Shown here in pieces: positions 1 through 9,045 of a stretch of 64,000 nucleotides of DNA (positions within the stretch are counted from its first letter, which is position 1; each line of letters starts with the position of its first letter). The notes below the pieces were generated by a model. It was given only the letters and a program-made list of their open reading frames with translations, was not told the DNA's origin and searched no databases. This DNA comes from Streptomyces acidiscabies (GTDB lineage: Bacteria; Actinomycetota; Actinomycetes; Streptomycetales; Streptomycetaceae), in the NCBI RefSeq assembly GCF_020010905.1, contig NZ_JAGJBY010000002.1, positions 2,418,001-2,482,000 of the forward strand, written 5' to 3'. The translations under genes and the position numbers were made by a program.

Positions 1-659
1 GCAAGGTCCAGGCCCACACCGAGATCCTCCTCCACTTCCAGGACCTCGCCGAGGAACGCAGGCGGGCGCCGAAGGACGACCTCATGAGCGCCCTGGTGTG
101 CGGCGAGATCGACGGCGCCCCGCTCACCGACCAGGAGATCCTCTACAACTGCGACGCCCTCGTCTCCGGCGGCAACGAGACGACCCGGCACGCCACCGTC
201 GGCGGACTGCTCGCCCTCATCGACAACCCCGACCAGTGGCAACGGCTGCGGGACCAGCCCGGCCTGATGCCCTCGGCGATCCAGGAGGTCGTGCGCTACA
301 CCTCGCCCGTCATGCACGCGCTGCGCACCGCGACCGAGGACGTCGAACTCGGCGGGGAGCACATCAGCGCCGGTGACCACGTCGTCGCCTGGCTGCCCTC
401 GGCCAACCGCGACGAGAAGGTCTTCGACGACCCGGACCGCTTCGACATCGAGCGCGACCCCAACCGCCACCTGGGCTTCATCCAGGGCAACCACTACTGC
501 ATCGGCTCCTCGCTCGCCAAGCTCGAACTCACGGTGATGTTCGAGGAACTCCTGGCCCGGGTCGAGGTCGCCGAACTCGCAGGACCGGTCCTGCGCCTGC
601 GCTCGAACCTGCTGTGGGGGTTCGACTCGCTTCCCGTGAAGTTCGTCCCGAGGGCCTGA
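1..659 (+). CDS. Cytochrome P450, 5' end cut by window
   Basis: Heme-thiolate monooxygenase, expected to hydroxylate or oxidise an intermediate of the cluster. The reading frame is open from base 3, so the N-terminal half lies outside the window. The I-helix oxygen-binding segment SGGNETTRHA is near bases 165-190, the K-helix ExxR as EVVR near 288, and the heme loop FIQGNHYCIG has its cysteine ligand at 498-500, matching FxxGxHxCxG. It ends 13 nt before the phosphoribosyltransferase gene, so it is probably co-transcribed. Family call is certain; the substrate cannot be told from sequence. Confidence 0.95.
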   Translation, partial: KVQAHTEILLHFQDLAEERRRAPKDDLMSALVCGEIDGAPLTDQEILYNCDALVSGGNETTRHATVGGLLALIDNPDQWQRLRDQPGLMPSAIQEVVRYTSPVMHALRTATEDVELGGEHISAGDHVVAWLPSANRDEKVFDDPDRFDIERDPNRHLGFIQGNHYCIGSSLAKLELTVMFEELLARVEVAELAGPVLRLRSNLLWGFDSLPVKFVPRA

Positions 660-672
660 GGAGACGTACCCC

Positions 673-1353
673 ATGACCGCGACCACCGTCCCCTCCATCG
701 AGAAGTACCTCGGCGGCAACCTCCGCCTGCTGCCCCAGACCGGCCAACTGCGCGCCCTGCACACCGTGATCCGCGACCGGGACGCCCCCCGCGAGGACTT
801 CGTCCACCACTCCCGCCGGGTCATCCGCATGCTGATCGAAGCGGGCATGGACCTGCTGCCCTTCGAACCGCACGAGGTCCGCACCCCGACCGGCGCGGCC
901 TACCAGGGGCTGCGCTTCGCCTCCGGGCTGTGCGGGGTCACCGTGGTGCGCGCCGGGGAGAGCATGGAGGGCGAACTGCGGGACGTCTGCCCGGGGATCA
1001 GGATCGGGAAGATCCTCATCCAGCGGGACGAGACGACCAAAGAGGCCCGCCTCTACTACACCGCCCTGCCCGCCGACATCGCCGAGCGGCACGTCCTGCT
1101 GCTCGACCCGGTCATGGCGACCGGCGGGACCGCGCTGGCGGCCTTGCGCGTGCTGACGGACCTCGGCGTGCCCGAGGAGAACATCGTCTTCGTCAACTTC
1201 ATCACCGTCCCCGAAGGCATCACCGCCGTCTGCGAGCAGTACCCCCGGGTACGGATCGTGACCTCCGCGATCGAGGAGCACCTCGACGAGAACGCGTGGA
1301 TGCAGCCCGGCATCGGGGACTTCGGGGACCGCTACTTCGGCACGGACGCATAG
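673..1353 (+). CDS. Uracil phosphoribosyltransferase-like enzyme
   Basis: 226 residues. UPRT joins uracil to PRPP to give UMP. The PRPP-binding segment LLLDPVMATGGTALAAL is at about residues 141-157, and the C-terminal uracil-binding region includes GIGDFGDRYFGT. The ATG follows GAGGAGA at a good distance. It lies inside a tight five-gene run of biosynthetic enzymes rather than with nucleotide genes. It may therefore be a cluster copy acting on a pyrimidine-like intermediate, or provide resistance or supply; that is inference. Family assignment is firm, pathway role open. Confidence 0.85.
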   Translation: MTATTVPSIEKYLGGNLRLLPQTGQLRALHTVIRDRDAPREDFVHHSRRVIRMLIEAGMDLLPFEPHEVRTPTGAAYQGLRFASGLCGVTVVRAGESMEGELRDVCPGIRIGKILIQRDETTKEARLYYTALPADIAERHVLLLDPVMATGGTALAALRVLTDLGVPEENIVFVNFITVPEGITAVCEQYPRVRIVTSAIEEHLDENAWMQPGIGDFGDRYFGTDA

Positions 1354-1362
1354 AGGGAATCG

Positions 1363-2661
1363 ATGACTGACCGAAAGGTGACCATGGCGGCCGAACAGGG
1401 CCCGTTCCTCCTGCTGAACACCAAGGAGATCGTCTCGCGCCTGCACGAGTGGTTCCCGGACGCGGCGCGGGAGCTGGTCGTGGTGACCACGAGAGCGGAC
1501 ATCCCCGCCTCCGCCGACCTCGCCGCGTACGCCGAGCGCTTCCTCCATCTGGAGGTGGTACCCAGCCTCTGGGAGCTGCCGGACGACGAACTCGTCGCCC
1601 TCGCCCGCCGGTTCGGGGTGCGCCGGGTCCTCTCGCTCGGCGAGCGCGAGGTGCTGCGCGCGGCGCGCATCCGGGCCGAACTCGGCCTGCCCGGACAGAG
1701 CCTCGCCTCCGCCACGGCGTACCGGGACAAGCACGTCATGAAGTCGACGCTGGCGGCGGCGGGCATCGAGGTCGCGCCGATGCGCAAGTTCCGCGGCAAC
1801 GACGAACTCGCCGAGTTCGCGTGGAAGGTCGGCTTCCCGGTCGTCGTCAAGGAACTCGACTCCGGCGCCTCGAACGGCACGTCGGTCCTCATGGACGAGG
1901 ACGCCCTGAGCGCCCTCCCGGAGCGTCCCGACGGCTCACCCCGGCTGGCCGAAGCCTGGGTCGAGGGCGACTTCCACCACGTCAACGGCCTCATGAAGGA
2001 CGGGGAGGTGGTGCTGGGGGTGCCGTCGCGCAACCTGTACTCCGACTGGTTCTCGGTCGCCTACGACGCCCCGACCATGACGGGGATGATGCCCGCCGAG
2101 GACCCCCTGTCCGGGCGGCTGCTCGACGCCGCGCGGCAGGTCGTGGCCGCGCTGCCCGCCGTACCCGGCCTGTGCGCCTTCCACCTCGAACTGTTCCACA
2201 CCGCCGACGACCGCCTGGTCGTCTGCGAGATCGCCAGCCGGGCGGGCGCGGCCCTCGTCACCGACGTCCACGAAGCCGCGCTGGGCCTGAACTTCTACGG
2301 CGCGAGCCTGCTCGGCCAGGCCGGACGCGGCGACCAGGTCGAGATCCCCCCGGCCGGCGAACGGCTCGGCTTCGTCTGGTTCCCGCCGGCCAAGGGCGTC
2401 CTGCGCGCGCTGCCCGACACCTGCCCGCTGCCGGGGACGGTGAGCTACCGGCCCCGAGGCGACGTCGGACGCCGCTACGGCAGCGCCCCCGGACTCGGCC
2501 TGCCCGTCGCCGAGATGGTCTTCCGGCTCACCGGCCCTGACACCGGGGAGGAGCTGCGGCGGATCGAGGAGTGGTGGGACGACAACGTCGTCTGGGAGGA
2601 CCGGACCAATCCGGTCCCCGACCGCTGGAAGACGTCCCGCAGGAAGCCGGCCGACGCGTAA
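1363..2661 (+). CDS. ATP-grasp family ligase
   Basis: 432 residues. ATP-grasp enzymes activate a carboxylate as acyl phosphate and couple it to an amine or thiol. The central fold shows the ATP-lid strand FPVVVKELDSG and loop ASNGTSVL (about residues 160-177), and the metal-binding strand VCEIASRAGAALV near 287-299. The N-terminal part resembles the pre-ATP-grasp domain. The start follows AGAGGGAA; a second ATG seven codons in is possible. With a carrier-protein fusion gene 27 nt downstream, it is a candidate for loading an amino acid or forming a peptide-like amide. Substrate unknown. Confidence 0.85.
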   Translation: MTDRKVTMAAEQGPFLLLNTKEIVSRLHEWFPDAARELVVVTTRADIPASADLAAYAERFLHLEVVPSLWELPDDELVALARRFGVRRVLSLGEREVLRAARIRAELGLPGQSLASATAYRDKHVMKSTLAAAGIEVAPMRKFRGNDELAEFAWKVGFPVVVKELDSGASNGTSVLMDEDALSALPERPDGSPRLAEAWVEGDFHHVNGLMKDGEVVLGVPSRNLYSDWFSVAYDAPTMTGMMPAEDPLSGRLLDAARQVVAALPAVPGLCAFHLELFHTADDRLVVCEIASRAGAALVTDVHEAALGLNFYGASLLGQAGRGDQVEIPPAGERLGFVWFPPAKGVLRALPDTCPLPGTVSYRPRGDVGRRYGSAPGLGLPVAEMVFRLTGPDTGEELRRIEEWWDDNVVWEDRTNPVPDRWKTSRRKPADA

Positions 2662-2688
2662 CGGCCCGGCGATCGGACCGGAGGACCC

Positions 2689-3996
2689 ATGTACGAACTG
2701 CTGAAGACGATCATGATCGACGACCTTGAGGTGGAGGCCGACGGGCTGTCCCCGGACGCGAGCCGCGAGGACGCGGGCCTGGACTCCCTCGCCACCTTCG
2801 AACTGTCCCTGGCGCTCACCGAACGCCTCGGCATCAAGATCACCGACGACGAACTGTTCGGCCTCACGACGCTGGCGGACATCGCCGGGTACGTCGAGAA
2901 GCGGATCGCCGAGACCGGCTCCCCGGCGCCGGCCCGGGCCGAGAACCGCGAGGCCCGCGAGGGCGCCGGACTAGCCCTGCTGCTCGGCGCCGGGGACGCC
3001 CCCTCCGGCGGCCCCGCCCTCGCCCACCCGCTGGCCCGCAACGAAACCCCGTTCCCGCCCCCCGCCTCCGTGCTGGACGCGATCACCCGCGCCGCGACCG
3101 AGGCCAACCGGTACCCCGACCCGGCCTGCGGAGCGCTGCGCGCCGAACTCGCCCGGCACTACGACCTCGCCCCGAACCGGGTCGCGGTCGGCGCCGGGTC
3201 GATCACGCTCATCCAGGCGCTCCTGACGGTGACCGCAGAGCCGGGAGCCGCCGTCGCCTACTCGTGGCCGTCGTTCGACGGCTACGGAGTCCTCGCGGAC
3301 CTCGCCGGGTTCCACTCCGTCCGCGTACCGCTGACAGCGGACGGACACGACCTCGACGCCCTCGCCGCAGCGATCGACGAGCGGACCCGCCTGGTGCTGC
3401 TCTGCAACCCCAACAACCCGACCGGCGCGACCGCCGACGAGGCCGCCCTCCTGCGGTTCCTCGCCGCAGTCCCGCCGACTTGCCTGGTGGTGCTCGACGA
3501 GGCGTACGGCGAGTTCGCGCGCGACCCCGACTTGGGCGTCCGCCTGCTCGGGGCGTGGCCGAACCTGATCGTCGCCCGCACCTTCTCCAAGGCGTACGGC
3601 CTCGCAGGACTGCGGGTCGGCTACCTGCTCGCGGAGCCCCACCTGATCTCCCGGGTCCAGCGCATGGTCATGCCGTTGAGCGTCAGCGACATCGCCCAGG
3701 CCGCCGCCGTCGCGTCGCTGGCGGCGCAGCCGGAACTCCTTAGCCGCGTCGCGCGGACGGTCGCCGAACGGGACCGGGTCCGCGCCGAGTTGCTCGCCCT
3801 GGGCTTCGAGGTCCCGCCGTCGGAGGCCAACTTCCTCTGGCTGCCGCTCGGCAGCCGTGCCCAGGAGTTCGCCGCCGCCTGCGCGTCGGCGGGGGTCGAT
3901 GTGCGGCCCTACCCGGGCGACGGCGTCCGCGTGACGGTGGGGACCGTGGCGGACAACGACGCGTTCCTGGCGGCGGCCGGGACGTACCGCCCGTGA
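2689..3996 (+). CDS. Acyl carrier protein fused to HisC-like aminotransferase
   Basis: 435 residues, two domains. Residues 1-75 are an acyl/peptidyl carrier protein with phosphopantetheine serine 33 in AGLDSL. Residues about 95-435 are a fold-type I PLP aminotransferase of the histidinol-phosphate family. It has LCNPNNPTGA, the DEAYGEF aspartate segment, PLP lysine 301 in TFSKAYGLAGLR, and a C-terminal substrate arginine region. A linker of about 20 residues separates them. The fusion implies transamination of a substrate tethered to the carrier arm. It overlaps the next gene by 4 nt (GTGA). The fused layout is unusual; a free amino-acid substrate is the alternative. Confidence 0.88.
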   Translation: MYELLKTIMIDDLEVEADGLSPDASREDAGLDSLATFELSLALTERLGIKITDDELFGLTTLADIAGYVEKRIAETGSPAPARAENREAREGAGLALLLGAGDAPSGGPALAHPLARNETPFPPPASVLDAITRAATEANRYPDPACGALRAELARHYDLAPNRVAVGAGSITLIQALLTVTAEPGAAVAYSWPSFDGYGVLADLAGFHSVRVPLTADGHDLDALAAAIDERTRLVLLCNPNNPTGATADEAALLRFLAAVPPTCLVVLDEAYGEFARDPDLGVRLLGAWPNLIVARTFSKAYGLAGLRVGYLLAEPHLISRVQRMVMPLSVSDIAQAAAVASLAAQPELLSRVARTVAERDRVRAELLALGFEVPPSEANFLWLPLGSRAQEFAAACASAGVDVRPYPGDGVRVTVGTVADNDAFLAAAGTYRP

Positions 3997-4460
3997 ATTC
4001 CGTTTCCCGTGGAGACGGAAGGACGTTCGTCGTGACCAGCGTGTCCTCGGATTCCCACATGTGGAACCTCGTATTCCTCCAGTTACTGCTGGAGGAATAC
4101 GGCGGGCAGGTGGTCAACCTCGGCGCGTGCACCCCGGACGAGCTGATCATGTCCGAATGCGCCAGGATCCGGCCGGACGCCCTGGTCATCAGCACGGTGA
4201 ACGGCCACGGCCATATCGACGGCCTACGGCTGATCAGGAAGATCCGCCGGCACCCGGAACTCGCCCCGATGAAAGTCGTCATCGGCGGAAAGCTCGGCGT
4301 CCACGGCTCCCGGCCCGCGCGATTCGGAGCGGAACTGATCACGAACGGATTCGACGCGGTATTCGAGGCAGACGCCGATTTCGACCAGTTCCTCGATTGT
4401 GTGGGGCTGGCGGCACCGACGCCGCAGCGCATCACCTCCTCGAAAACCCGGAGCATCTGA
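3993..4460 (+). CDS. B12-binding subunit of glutamate-mutase-like enzyme (MutS/GlmS type)
   Basis: 155 residues, close to the usual small subunit of adenosylcobalamin glutamate mutase, which converts glutamate to 3-methylaspartate. The cobalamin ligand histidine is His22 in SDSHMWN. The canonical DxHxxG motif has its glycine replaced by asparagine. VISTVNGHG and VIGGKLGV match the later nucleotide-loop segments. GTG start overlaps the previous stop; GTG at 4032 is an alternative. Codon 31 is the rare TTA, suggesting bldA dependence. The gene for the catalytic barrel follows with a 1-nt overlap. Confidence 0.85.
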   Translation: MNSVSRGDGRTFVVTSVSSDSHMWNLVFLQLLLEEYGGQVVNLGACTPDELIMSECARIRPDALVISTVNGHGHIDGLRLIRKIRRHPELAPMKVVIGGKLGVHGSRPARFGAELITNGFDAVFEADADFDQFLDCVGLAAPTPQRITSSKTRSI

Positions 4461-5734
4461 TGGCCACTCCCGGACGCTTCACCCGGTTCGTCCGGCAGGC
4501 CGCGAGTGAAGGGAAACTGGTCGTCCAGCCGCGCATGGGGTTCGGCACGGTGGACCAGATGCGCGCGGGACTCGACGCGGTCAGCAGAGTCGACGCGGCC
4601 ACGGTCGGCACCATCACCGTCGACAGCTACACCCGGGTCAACGACCACGCCTCGGCCCGTCTCGCCCTGGAGGAGGGCACGGACCTCAACGGGTTCCCGC
4701 TGGTGGCGCACGGCGCGGCGGTGACGCGCGGGCTGCTCGCGGGAATCGCGGGAGACGACTTCCCGGTACAGGTGAGACACGGATCGGCGTTACCCGGCGA
4801 ACTGTTCGCGGGACTGCTGGAGGCCGGCATCGACGCCACCGAAGGCGGTCCCGTCTCCTACTGCCTGCCCTACAGCCGTGTCCCTCTGGCACAAGCAGTC
4901 GCCGCCTGGGCGGAATGCTGCGACATGCTCGCCGGAAACAGCGAACCGGTGCATCTGGAGAGCTTCGGCGGCTGCATGCTGGGGCAGTTGTGCCCGCCGA
5001 GCCTGCTGATCGCCCTGAGTATTCTGGAGGGCCTGTTCTTCCGTGAACACGGGCTGCACGACATTTCCGTCAGCTACGCCCAGCAGACGAATCAGCAGCA
5101 GGACATCGAGGCGATGGCCGCCCTGCGCGCACTGGCGAGCGACTGGCTCGGAGACACCGACTGGCATTCCGTCCTGTACACGTACATGGGTGTTTATCCC
5201 CGAAGTCGACAGGGGGCGTACAGACTCCTCGCGGAGAGCGCGAGACTCGCCGCACGGTCCGGGGCCGAGCGGCTGATCGTCAAGACCGCGGTGGAATCCA
5301 GCCGCATTCCGTCGATCGCGGACAATGTCGACGCCCTGGAATTCGCGGCGTCGGTGGCCGGGGAAGAGAGTGAAGAACCGGCCGCAATTCCGGACTCCGG
5401 CATCTACGAAGAGGCGCAGGCGATCATCACGCACACGCTGACCCTGGGCAGCGACGTGGGATCGGCGCTCATCCGCGCCTTCGCCCTCGGACACCTCGAC
5501 GTCCCGTTCTGCCTGCACCAGGACAACGCGAACCGCTGCCGGGCCCGGATCGACGGCCGGGGCAGGCTGACCTGGGCCGACCCCGCAGGCGTACCGGTCC
5601 CACGGGCCCGCGCCACGGCCGGGAACCGGCAACGGCTCACCGCCCGGGGCCTGATCGACATGCTCAGCTACAACGAACGGCGTTACGACCGCGAGGAGTT
5701 GGCGGGACCGGAGGTCTGGAGCATCGGGCGATGA
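4460..5734 (+). CDS. Catalytic subunit of glutamate-mutase-like enzyme (MutE/GlmE type)
   Basis: 424 residues, shorter than the clostridial E subunit at roughly 480. Family segments visible include VQPRMGFGTVDQM at the N-terminus, TVDSYTRVNDH, FPLVAHG, VRHGSALPGELF, ATEGGPVSYCLPYSR, FGGCMLGQLCPPSLL and SVSYAQQTNQQQD. The ATG at 4460 overlaps the stop of the B12 subunit by one base; upstream in-frame codons belong to another gene's shadow. Codon 111 is TTA. Together the two subunits should isomerise glutamate, or a related amino acid, by radical carbon-skeleton rearrangement, supplying a branched building block. Confidence 0.88.
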   Translation: MATPGRFTRFVRQAASEGKLVVQPRMGFGTVDQMRAGLDAVSRVDAATVGTITVDSYTRVNDHASARLALEEGTDLNGFPLVAHGAAVTRGLLAGIAGDDFPVQVRHGSALPGELFAGLLEAGIDATEGGPVSYCLPYSRVPLAQAVAAWAECCDMLAGNSEPVHLESFGGCMLGQLCPPSLLIALSILEGLFFREHGLHDISVSYAQQTNQQQDIEAMAALRALASDWLGDTDWHSVLYTYMGVYPRSRQGAYRLLAESARLAARSGAERLIVKTAVESSRIPSIADNVDALEFAASVAGEESEEPAAIPDSGIYEEAQAIITHTLTLGSDVGSALIRAFALGHLDVPFCLHQDNANRCRARIDGRGRLTWADPAGVPVPRARATAGNRQRLTARGLIDMLSYNERRYDREELAGPEVWSIGR

Positions 5735-5871
5735 CATCGGCAGTGGCTCGTACCCGTACGTGTCGTGGCGTGTTCTGTGCGTCACTTCATCGGCACTGTT
5801 TCAGCACGTGCCCCGCCCTACGATCGACCGTCCGTCCAGTGCGTGACCGTCGAAAGGCAAGTGCCCCCGGC

Positions 5872-8800
5872 ATGGCGTACACAGCTCAAGAGCAGCAATC
5901 CGCGTCCCTGGCAGACCTGTCGTTCGAGGCGTTCGGGGTGATGACGGCCCGGCGCGGGGCCGAGCAGGTGCCTCTCGGTCCACCACGGCACCGGGCCGTC
6001 CTGGCACTGCTGCTGATCCGGCTCGGCCAGGTGGTGCCCGCCGACCAGCTCGTCGACGAACTGTGGGGCGACAGCCTTCCCCGCCGCCCCCAGGCCACCT
6101 TGCAGACGTACCTGTCCCACCTGCGGCGGGTGCTCACCGGACAACAGCACGGCCCGGTCACCCCGCTGCGCTACCAGGCCCCCGGGTACGTCCTGACGGT
6201 GGAGCCGACCACGTTCGACCTGTCCCGGTTCGAGAGCCTCGTTTCCTGCGGACAGCGCCATGTCGCCGACGGCCGGCTCCAGTCCGCCCGCGAGGTGTTC
6301 GACAAGGCGCTGCGGTTATGGCGGGCCGACCCCTTCCTGGACCTCACGGCCTACACCCCCCTCGCGGAGGAGGGCGCCCGCCTGAGCCTCCTGCGGACCA
6401 CCGCCGTCGCGGCCCACGCCGACACGCTGCTCGCGCTCGGCGAAGCCGGTGACGCCGTCGCGCTGCTGCGCCGTGAAGTGTCCCTGCACCCCACCGACGA
6501 ACGCCTGGTCGGCAGCCTCATGACCGGCCTGTACCGCCTGGGCCGCCAGGCCGAGGCGCTCCAGCTGTACGACCGGACGCGCGCCTACCTCGCCGAGGAA
6601 CTCGGGGTCGCCCCGGCCCGCGAACTCCAGCACGTCCACATGGCGCTGCTGCGCCACGAACTCGACGACCAGGCACCCGCCCCGGCCCTCGTCGAGGTGC
6701 GGGAGCGGCCCGAGGCCCCGGCCGAGCGGGAGGCGGACGCGCCCGCCGCCGTGCCCCAGGCCGAGCAGCGCCGGGCGGCGCCGACGGCGTACTCGGCCTT
6801 CCCCTGCCGCGACGACGCCCTCGACGCCCTGCGGTCGTCCATCACCGGCGCCCTGCGCGGCAGCGGGCACATCACCGCCGTCGTCGGCGAGGCGGGCGTC
6901 GGCAAGACCGAGCTGGTGGTGCGCGCCACGACCGACTCGGAGCCGCCGCCCCCGGAGGCGGAGGTGATCCGCGTCAACTGCCGCGCCGGCGAGGGGACGC
7001 CCGTCGGCTGGGTGTGGCAGCAGGTGCTGCGCCGGCTGGAGACCCCGTACGGGACGTCCTTCGACGGCCTGCGCAAACAGTGCGTCCTCCATCCGATGAC
7101 AACGCTGTCGGGGCACGGCGTCGAACAGCCTTCGCACCAGCTGCACTTCCTCGTCCAGGACGCGCTGTGCGAGGCGGTCCTCCAGTGCGCCGACGACCGC
7201 CCGCTCCTGCTCGTCCTGGAGGACGCGCACCGCGCGGACCGGCTCACCCTCGACGTGCTCGGACTGCTCAGCAACCGCACCCAGGGGCGCCCCGTCAGCG
7301 TCGTGATCACGGTCCGCGAACCCGGCCTCGGGGCCGGGCCCGACGCCGACGGCCCGCTCATGGACCTCCTCGCCGACTCCCGCACCAAGGTCGTCCACCT
7401 GGGCAACCTCGCCGAGGAACACGTCCGCGCGGCAGTCACCGCCCAGGCCGGACCCGGCGTCGACGCGTCCGTCGTACGCGCCCTGTACGAGCGCAGCGCC
7501 GGGAACCCCTACCTCCTCGACCAGTTGCTCGCCGACGCCGGCGGGGCACGGCGCCTGCACGATCCCCAGGTCGCCGACGTCGTCCGCGCCGGGATCCCGA
7601 CGGGGATCCGCAGCATGCTGCGCAGGCGGTTCGCCGGGCTGCCCCCGCGCGTCGTCCAGATCCTGAAGTGCTGCGCCGTGCTCGGCACCGAAGCCACGCT
7701 GGCCTCCCTCACCGGCATGCTGGACGACGGCGGGGCCGACCACGACCTCGTGGAAGAGGTCATGGGCACCGGGCTCATGGAGAGCGACCGCGACCGCCCG
7801 CACCGGCTCGTCTTCCGCTACGGCCTCATCCGCGACGTCCTGCTGGCGGAGATGCGCCACCAGGAGCGGGCGGCCCTGCACGCCCGCGCCGTCGGCGTGC
7901 TCAGCGCCTGGCACGGGGACTCGCCCGAGGCGAGCGAGGAGGTCGCCCGGCACGCCTGGGAAGCCGCCCTGGCCCTGCCGGCCGAGGACGTGGTGCCGCA
8001 CCTCAGGCGGGCCGGCGAACAGGCCATCGGCGACGGCGACTACCAGGGCGCGCGAACCTGGTTCGAGCACGCGCACACCCTGCTCTGCGCCGCCCCCCGC
8101 ACCGGCGACGCGGCGTCGGAACAGACGCTGGACCTGCGCACCGAGCTCTTCTACACGACGAGCATCACCCGGGGTTACGGCGACCACCAGGTGGAGGTCG
8201 AGGCCGGGCGCATCCGGAAGCTGTCCGCCGGCCGGACCACCGAACAGGCCGCCCTGCTGCTGCGGCAGTTCGTGGCCGAACTGGTCACCGGCCGGCCCAC
8301 CGAGAGCGCCCGGCACGTGGAGCAGCTGCGCGTGCTCGCGGAGCGGTCCGGCGCCCCGGAGATCAGGTTCTACGAGCAGATCGCCCGCGGGCTGCTGCGG
8401 CTGCCCAGCGAGACCGCCGACGCGCTCACGGCCCTGACCGAGGCGGAGCACACGGCCGACGGGCTGAGCCCCGAACAGCGGGGAGGCATGACCCGCCGGT
8501 CGCAGCACGACCCCCGGTACCTGGCCATGAACCACCGGGTCCTCACCCTGTGGCTGCTCGGCGCCACCGACGACGCGCGTGCCCTGTGCGACGAGCTGCT
8601 CGCGGCCACCGGCCGGGACGGCACACCGGTCGACCGGGCGAGCGCGTACTACTTCGACTCCCTGGTGGCGGCCCTGGGCGAGGACGCGCACCGGGCGGCG
8701 GCCTCCAGCGGCCGGGGCCTGGACATCGCCGGCGCCCACGGGCTGAGCCACTGGACCGCCATGCTCCAGGTGTGCCAGGGCTGGGCACGGCAGCAGACCG

Positions 8801-9045
8801 GCGAGCCCGGCGCGCTCGCCGGTCTGGAGTCGGCGGTCGCCGAGCTGCGCGAACGGCGGCTGCTCATCCGGTTACCGCTCCACCTGGGCCTGCTGGCCCA
8901 GGCGCAGCACAGCAGCGGGGCGGTCGAGGACGCCAGGAGGACGCTGCGGTCGTCGGCCGCCGAGGTCGAGTCCCGGGGGGAGTTCGCCTATGCGGGCAGC
9001 GGTCTGCCGTTCACCCGGCTGCGCCACCTGACGTCCGCGTCGTAG
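5872..9045 (+). CDS. SARP-family large regulator (DNA-binding, BTAD, ATPase, TPR)
   Basis: 1057 residues. Domains in order: OmpR-type winged helix (about 10-100), bacterial transcriptional activation domain (about 105-250), a low-complexity linker, AAA ATPase with Walker A GEAGVGKT at about 339-346, and helical repeats to the end. ATG at 5872 was chosen because homology to SARPs begins just after it and AAAGG lies upstream; the preceding open codons do not look like protein. Two TTA codons (149 and 1001) point to bldA control. It lies 137 nt after the mutase and probably activates that cluster. Its 3' end overlaps the convergent SARP gene by 35 nt. Confidence 0.9.
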   Translation: MAYTAQEQQSASLADLSFEAFGVMTARRGAEQVPLGPPRHRAVLALLLIRLGQVVPADQLVDELWGDSLPRRPQATLQTYLSHLRRVLTGQQHGPVTPLRYQAPGYVLTVEPTTFDLSRFESLVSCGQRHVADGRLQSAREVFDKALRLWRADPFLDLTAYTPLAEEGARLSLLRTTAVAAHADTLLALGEAGDAVALLRREVSLHPTDERLVGSLMTGLYRLGRQAEALQLYDRTRAYLAEELGVAPARELQHVHMALLRHELDDQAPAPALVEVRERPEAPAEREADAPAAVPQAEQRRAAPTAYSAFPCRDDALDALRSSITGALRGSGHITAVVGEAGVGKTELVVRATTDSEPPPPEAEVIRVNCRAGEGTPVGWVWQQVLRRLETPYGTSFDGLRKQCVLHPMTTLSGHGVEQPSHQLHFLVQDALCEAVLQCADDRPLLLVLEDAHRADRLTLDVLGLLSNRTQGRPVSVVITVREPGLGAGPDADGPLMDLLADSRTKVVHLGNLAEEHVRAAVTAQAGPGVDASVVRALYERSAGNPYLLDQLLADAGGARRLHDPQVADVVRAGIPTGIRSMLRRRFAGLPPRVVQILKCCAVLGTEATLASLTGMLDDGGADHDLVEEVMGTGLMESDRDRPHRLVFRYGLIRDVLLAEMRHQERAALHARAVGVLSAWHGDSPEASEEVARHAWEAALALPAEDVVPHLRRAGEQAIGDGDYQGARTWFEHAHTLLCAAPRTGDAASEQTLDLRTELFYTTSITRGYGDHQVEVEAGRIRKLSAGRTTEQAALLLRQFVAELVTGRPTESARHVEQLRVLAERSGAPEIRFYEQIARGLLRLPSETADALTALTEAEHTADGLSPEQRGGMTRRSQHDPRYLAMNHRVLTLWLLGATDDARALCDELLAATGRDGTPVDRASAYYFDSLVAALGEDAHRAAASSGRGLDIAGAHGLSHWTAMLQVCQGWARQQTGEPGALAGLESAVAELRERRLLIRLPLHLGLLAQAQHSSGAVEDARRTLRSSAAEVESRGEFAYAGSGLPFTRLRHLTSAS

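Noticed and set aside
5731..5871. N-terminal extension of the first SARP
   Set aside because: The 47 extra codons do not resemble SARP sequence, and ATG 5872 is better supported.
6316..8751. Long minus-strand open frame opposite the first SARP gene
   Set aside because: Shadow; the SARP domains on the plus strand are unambiguous.
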